Shown here one piece after another: positions 61,494 through 64,000 of a stretch of DNA of 64,000 nucleotides; within the stretch, counting starts at the first letter, position 1; each line of letters opens with the position of its first letter. The position numbers and the translations under genes are program-made. The notes under the pieces are model-generated. The model made no database searches. It worked only from the letters and a program-made list of their open reading frames with translations, and was not told the DNA's origin. The DNA comes from an uncultured SAR116 cluster alpha proteobacterium. GTDB lineage: Bacteria > Pseudomonadota > Alphaproteobacteria > Puniceispirillales > Marisalimonadaceae. The stretch spans positions 166,001 through 230,000 of the forward strand of contig CACBXG010000002.1 in NCBI GenBank assembly GCA_902543145.1, in the 5' to 3' direction.

Positions 61494-62104
61494 ATTTTGA
61501 AAAAGATTGTTCATTAATAATTATTGATCTTCAAAATGATTTCTGTCCAGGAGGGTCTTTGGCGGTTAATGAAGGAAATAAAATTGTAAAAAAAATAAAT
61601 TTTATGCAAACTATGTTCTTCTCGATTGTTTTAACTCAAGACTGGCATCCATTAGACCACTTGTCTTTTGCTTCTAATCAAAATAATAAGACACCTTATG
61701 AAACAGTCGAAATGTCTTATGGAGTTCAAGTTTTGTGGCCTAATCATTGTGTACAAGGAACTTTTGGTGCTGAATTTCACAAAGACCTTGATACTAGTAA
61801 AGCAAATATAATTATTAGAAAAGGATATAGAAAACAAATCGATAGTTATTCAGCTTTTTACGAAAACGACAAAAAGACACTGACTGGATTAGATGGCTTC
61901 TTAAAACAAAATAACATTAAAAAAGTGTATTTATGTGGTTTAGCACTTGATTTTTGTGTTTATTATTCAGCTATTGATGCTAAAAACTTAGGTTACGAAA
62001 CTTATGTAATTCTCAATGCAACAAAAGCGATTGACTTAGATGGTTCTAAAAATAAATCTTTAAAAGATATGGAAAGTAAAAACATAAATTTAGTTGATTT
62101 ATAA
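61490..62104 (+). CDS. pncA: Nicotinamidase/pyrazinamidase (isochorismatase fold)
   Basis: A 204-residue enzyme that converts nicotinamide to nicotinate for NAD salvage. The catalytic Asp is in IIDLQNDFCPGGSLAV, the metal-site region is TQDWHPLDHLSFAS, WPNHCVQGTFGAEF is conserved, the Lys is in IIRKG and the nucleophilic Cys is in GLALDFCVYYSA. The start overlaps the preceding fragment's stop. Two bases upstream of a converging ATP-grasp gene (four-base gap). Confidence 0.9.
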   Translation: MNFEKDCSLIIIDLQNDFCPGGSLAVNEGNKIVKKINFMQTMFFSIVLTQDWHPLDHLSFASNQNNKTPYETVEMSYGVQVLWPNHCVQGTFGAEFHKDLDTSKANIIIRKGYRKQIDSYSAFYENDKKTLTGLDGFLKQNNIKKVYLCGLALDFCVYYSAIDAKNLGYETYVILNATKAIDLDGSKNKSLKDMESKNINLVDL

Positions 62105-62108
62105 TTGA

Positions 62109-63122
62109 TTATTGATTTTTGGGCAAAGCATAAGTCCATATTTGGTCGATTAACTTAACTACGTCTTCACCTCCAGATAAAAGCATTTTTGAGATTATGC
62201 TGGTTTTACTAAATGACCAAAAAAGACCTGCCTCAAGGAAAATTATCTCATTTGTGCGATTATCTATTCTAAAATCAAATAGTGAATAATCTCTTGCGCC
62301 TATTGCCTTATGAGCAATAATAGCCAAAGTAGTAATTTTTTCTTTTAATTCATCATTTAAATCGGCTGGGCATATAGTTTTTAAAGGAGTATTAGTAGAC
62401 TGTTGATAAGGATCGCCAGCTCGATTTAAATCTAACTTATCTTCAGTAGTTCTTATGGGATTTTTGTCACTAACTAGATATTCAATTATTGCTGGCACAT
62501 AAAAATAATTAGATTTTTTTATGACTGCAATTCTTATTTCACGTCCTGGAATAAATTGTTCTGCTAAAATCGGATTATAAAATTTGTTTAACTCAGAAAT
62601 ATTTGTTTCAAACTGTTTTTCATTATAGATTAATCTTAAACCAGTTGAGTTGTCTTGATCATTGGGTTTCAATATAATTGGAAATTTTAATTTAGGTTTG
62701 TTACTTCCGTAAATTAATTCTCCCTGTGCTATCTTTAAGCCTTGTTTATTAACTATATCCTTAGTTAGGTATTTATTCATAGTTAATGACATTGTTTTAC
62801 CTGAAGAACCAAAAATAGAAAAACCAAGTTCATTTTCAAAATAATCCCTATATTCAGTCATTCCTGACTTACAAAATAAGTGTGGTATTACTAAAGTATT
62901 TAATGAAATTATTGATTTTAAATCTTTTATGTTTATTTTTTTTCTAGTTTGGCCAAGATTTTTTGTTAAATAATAGTTCTTTTTTGGATCAATTATTAGA
63001 AAACTTTGCTCCCAATTTGGAGGCAAAAAAATATCTTTTGCATAAATTAAAGAAAGATTATAGAAAAATTCATTGGTTGGTGATCCACATAAGTGAAGCA
63101 CTTGTTTTTTATTTTTACTCAT
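62109..63122 (-). CDS. D-Ala-D-Ala-ligase-like ATP-grasp enzyme
   Basis: A 337-residue ATP-grasp protein: KYLTKDIVNKQGLKIAQGELIYG, then FPIILKPNDQDNSTGLRLIYNEKQF, ILAEQFIPGREIRIAVIKKS and KAIGARDYSLFDFRIDN with FLEAGLFWSFSKTSII at the metal site. These match D-alanine-D-alanine ligases, but the N-terminal domain is unusual and the Asn in the last metal motif (usually EINT.PG) is replaced by EAGLFW. It is probably a peptide or amino-acid ligase other than Ddl. Confidence 0.75.
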   Translation of the reverse strand: MSKNKKQVLHLCGSPTNEFFYNLSLIYAKDIFLPPNWEQSFLIIDPKKNYYLTKNLGQTRKKINIKDLKSIISLNTLVIPHLFCKSGMTEYRDYFENELGFSIFGSSGKTMSLTMNKYLTKDIVNKQGLKIAQGELIYGSNKPKLKFPIILKPNDQDNSTGLRLIYNEKQFETNISELNKFYNPILAEQFIPGREIRIAVIKKSNYFYVPAIIEYLVSDKNPIRTTEDKLDLNRAGDPYQQSTNTPLKTICPADLNDELKEKITTLAIIAHKAIGARDYSLFDFRIDNRTNEIIFLEAGLFWSFSKTSIISKMLLSGGEDVVKLIDQIWTYALPKNQ

Positions 63123-63294
63123 TTAATAAAAACGCTGATCTAGGTCTTTAGATTTGTTGATAAAGTTATCGTTGTGATAATAATACAAGTGGTAATTATT
63201 TTTCTAACTTCAACCTATAATTATGTTTTTTTCATTATAAATAAGTGTCAGGTAAATATTTAAAATTTTGAATAATTAATTGGGAATTATAGTC

Positions 63295-63524
63295 AGGCTA
63301 TTTTTAATGACGACCATTCTGATCCAATTGTATCTACTTTAACTAAACAAAATGAGATTCAGTATAGAGATGATTAAATGGAAAAACTTGAGGTCAAAGG
63401 TTAATATGCGTCATCTAAATGAAACTTTTATTATTTATAATTTGAAAAAAATTGCAGTTCATCAGAAGAATATAAAATAGAGCTTTAAAAGCAAGCTAAG
63501 AAATATAGAAATTATGAGTTATAA
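63295..63524 (+). pseudogene. Decayed DUF2470 copy beside tRNA-fMet
   Basis: Aligns along most of its length with the intact DUF2470 gene at 55545-55772: AATGACGACCATTCT, GGAAAAACTTGAGGTCAAAGG, GAAGAATATAAAATAGAGCTT and AAATATAGAAATTATGA have clear counterparts. Several in-frame stops and indels break the frame. The start codon region is gone. It ends about 19 bases before attachment-unit copy D, just as the intact gene precedes copy E. Confidence 0.85.
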
Positions 63525-63542
63525 TCATTAATATAAAAAAAA

Positions 63543-63664
63543 CCTGACGACTAGTTGGCACGATGGTTGGCATGGTGAAACCCTTATCAGGCTTAAAACG
63601 CAAAAAAACCCCGAAAACCTAAGTTCTTGAGGTGCGTGTAAGTCATTAATTTTATTGATATAGT
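63543..63664 (-). repeat. Attachment-unit copy D, flanking the intact tRNA-fMet
   Basis: CCTGACGACTAGTTGGCACGATGGTTGGCATGGTG (12-base-period repeats), then AAACCCTTATCAGGCTTAAAACG and the terminator, directly before the true tRNA at 63665. It defines the right side of the island region and the reference for the other copies. Confidence 0.9.
63602..63632 (-). terminator. Rho-independent terminator of the rRNA operon
   Basis: On the minus strand, CCTCAAGAA pairs with TTTTCGGGG (one mismatch, G-T pairs) and runs into TTTTTTT. It is about 32 bases downstream of tRNA-fMet and ends the 23S-5S-tRNA transcript. Confidence 0.7.
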
Positions 63665-63741
<77 letters not shown>

Positions 63742-63773
63742 TCATGCTTTTAAAATTATTGTAAGGCTAGAAG

Positions 63774-63890
63774 GCCTGGCAACGACTTACTCTCCCACAC
63801 CTTAAGATGCAGTACCATCAGCGCAACAGAGCTTCACGTTCGAGTTCGGAATGGGATCGGGTGGGACATCTGCACTATAATCACCAGGCC
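63774..63890 (-). rRNA. rrf: 5S rRNA
   Basis: About 117 bases on the minus strand, beginning GGCCTGGTGATTATAGTGCAG and containing the conserved CCCGATCCCATTCCGAACTCG and GGTGTGGGAGAGTAAGTCG. The ends pair (GGCCTGG with CCAGGCC). It is 32 bases upstream of tRNA-fMet in the operon. Confidence 0.96.
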
Positions 63891-63984
63891 ATCAAGCCTT
63901 ACAATATTAAAGAAAATAATCCAAATAAAACTTACATATCATCACAATAAAGCAGATATACCGATTTCTACTTTCATGACGGTC

Positions 63985-64000
63985 ACGATCAAGCCGATCG
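63985..64000 (-). rRNA. rrl: 23S rRNA, 3' terminus (continues off window)
   Basis: Minus-strand CGATCGGCTTGATC is the usual end of alphaproteobacterial 23S rRNA. About 95 bases of spacer separate it from 5S. The exact processed end is uncertain. Confidence 0.5.

Overview
The window looks like chromosome of an AT-rich (about 30% GC by eye), gene-dense, probably marine alphaproteobacterium. The main evidence is the end of an rRNA operon at the right edge in the alphaproteobacterial order (23S 3' end, 5S, initiator tRNA-fMet, all on the minus strand). Phosphatidylcholine synthase, AzlCD, pseudoazurin, AtuA/DUF4387, a methanethiol oxidase and a compatible-solute/sugar ABC operon fit the same picture. 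The exact clade is inference; no marker gene here settles it.

Layout. 0-6.3 kb: a truncated YdjM-like membrane protein, a Baeyer-Villiger monooxygenase, a cyclic-nucleotide-binding protein and an aromatic-degradation set (pobA, pcaH, pcaG: 4-hydroxybenzoate to protocatechuate to ring cleavage). 6.3-24 kb: mostly housekeeping and small accessory genes: hpt, an MDR alcohol dehydrogenase, a DMT exporter, a DapA-like aldolase with CsaA, SCO1, an orphan ModA, a MOSC protein, pseudoazurin, AtuA/DUF4387, an HTH protein with an MT-A70-like tail, MazG, AzlCD, Nth and a photolyase/DUF2805/DUF2256 trio. 24-31 kb: methanethiol oxidase, ferredoxin and CoA-binding protein in an overlapping operon, then an epimerase, a GST and an AidB-like dehydrogenase. 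31.3-33.7 kb: DUF4396, cytochrome c and multicopper oxidase behind a CueR-like 19-bp-spacer promoter. 36.7-43 kb: a five-gene carbohydrate ABC operon (binding protein, two unusual permeases, a GH63 glucosylglycerate hydrolase-type enzyme interrupted by one in-frame TGA, ATPase). 43-52.5 kb: PanB-like, cupin, cyclase, flavin-reductase-like and ASPIC/UnbV genes, and phosphatidylcholine synthase.

52.55-63.74 kb is the most unusual part. The 3' part of tRNA-fMet plus its downstream terminator occurs three times in direct orientation (about 52.66, 61.01 and 63.67 kb). Only the last is a complete tRNA. Two more partial copies of the flanking unit lie at 55.79 and 60.05 kb. The copies carry 12-bp-period tandem repeats on each side, like arm sites of a tyrosine recombinase, and the tRNA homology stops in the anticodon stem. 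I read this as tandem integration of related elements at the tRNA-fMet anticodon loop. No integrase gene is visible. The cargo is a cyclase-TPR protein, a frameshifted SnoaL gene, a DUF2470 gene and its decayed copy, a complete Anbu proteasome-like operon, a broken enolase-superfamily fragment, a nicotinamidase and an ATP-grasp ligase.
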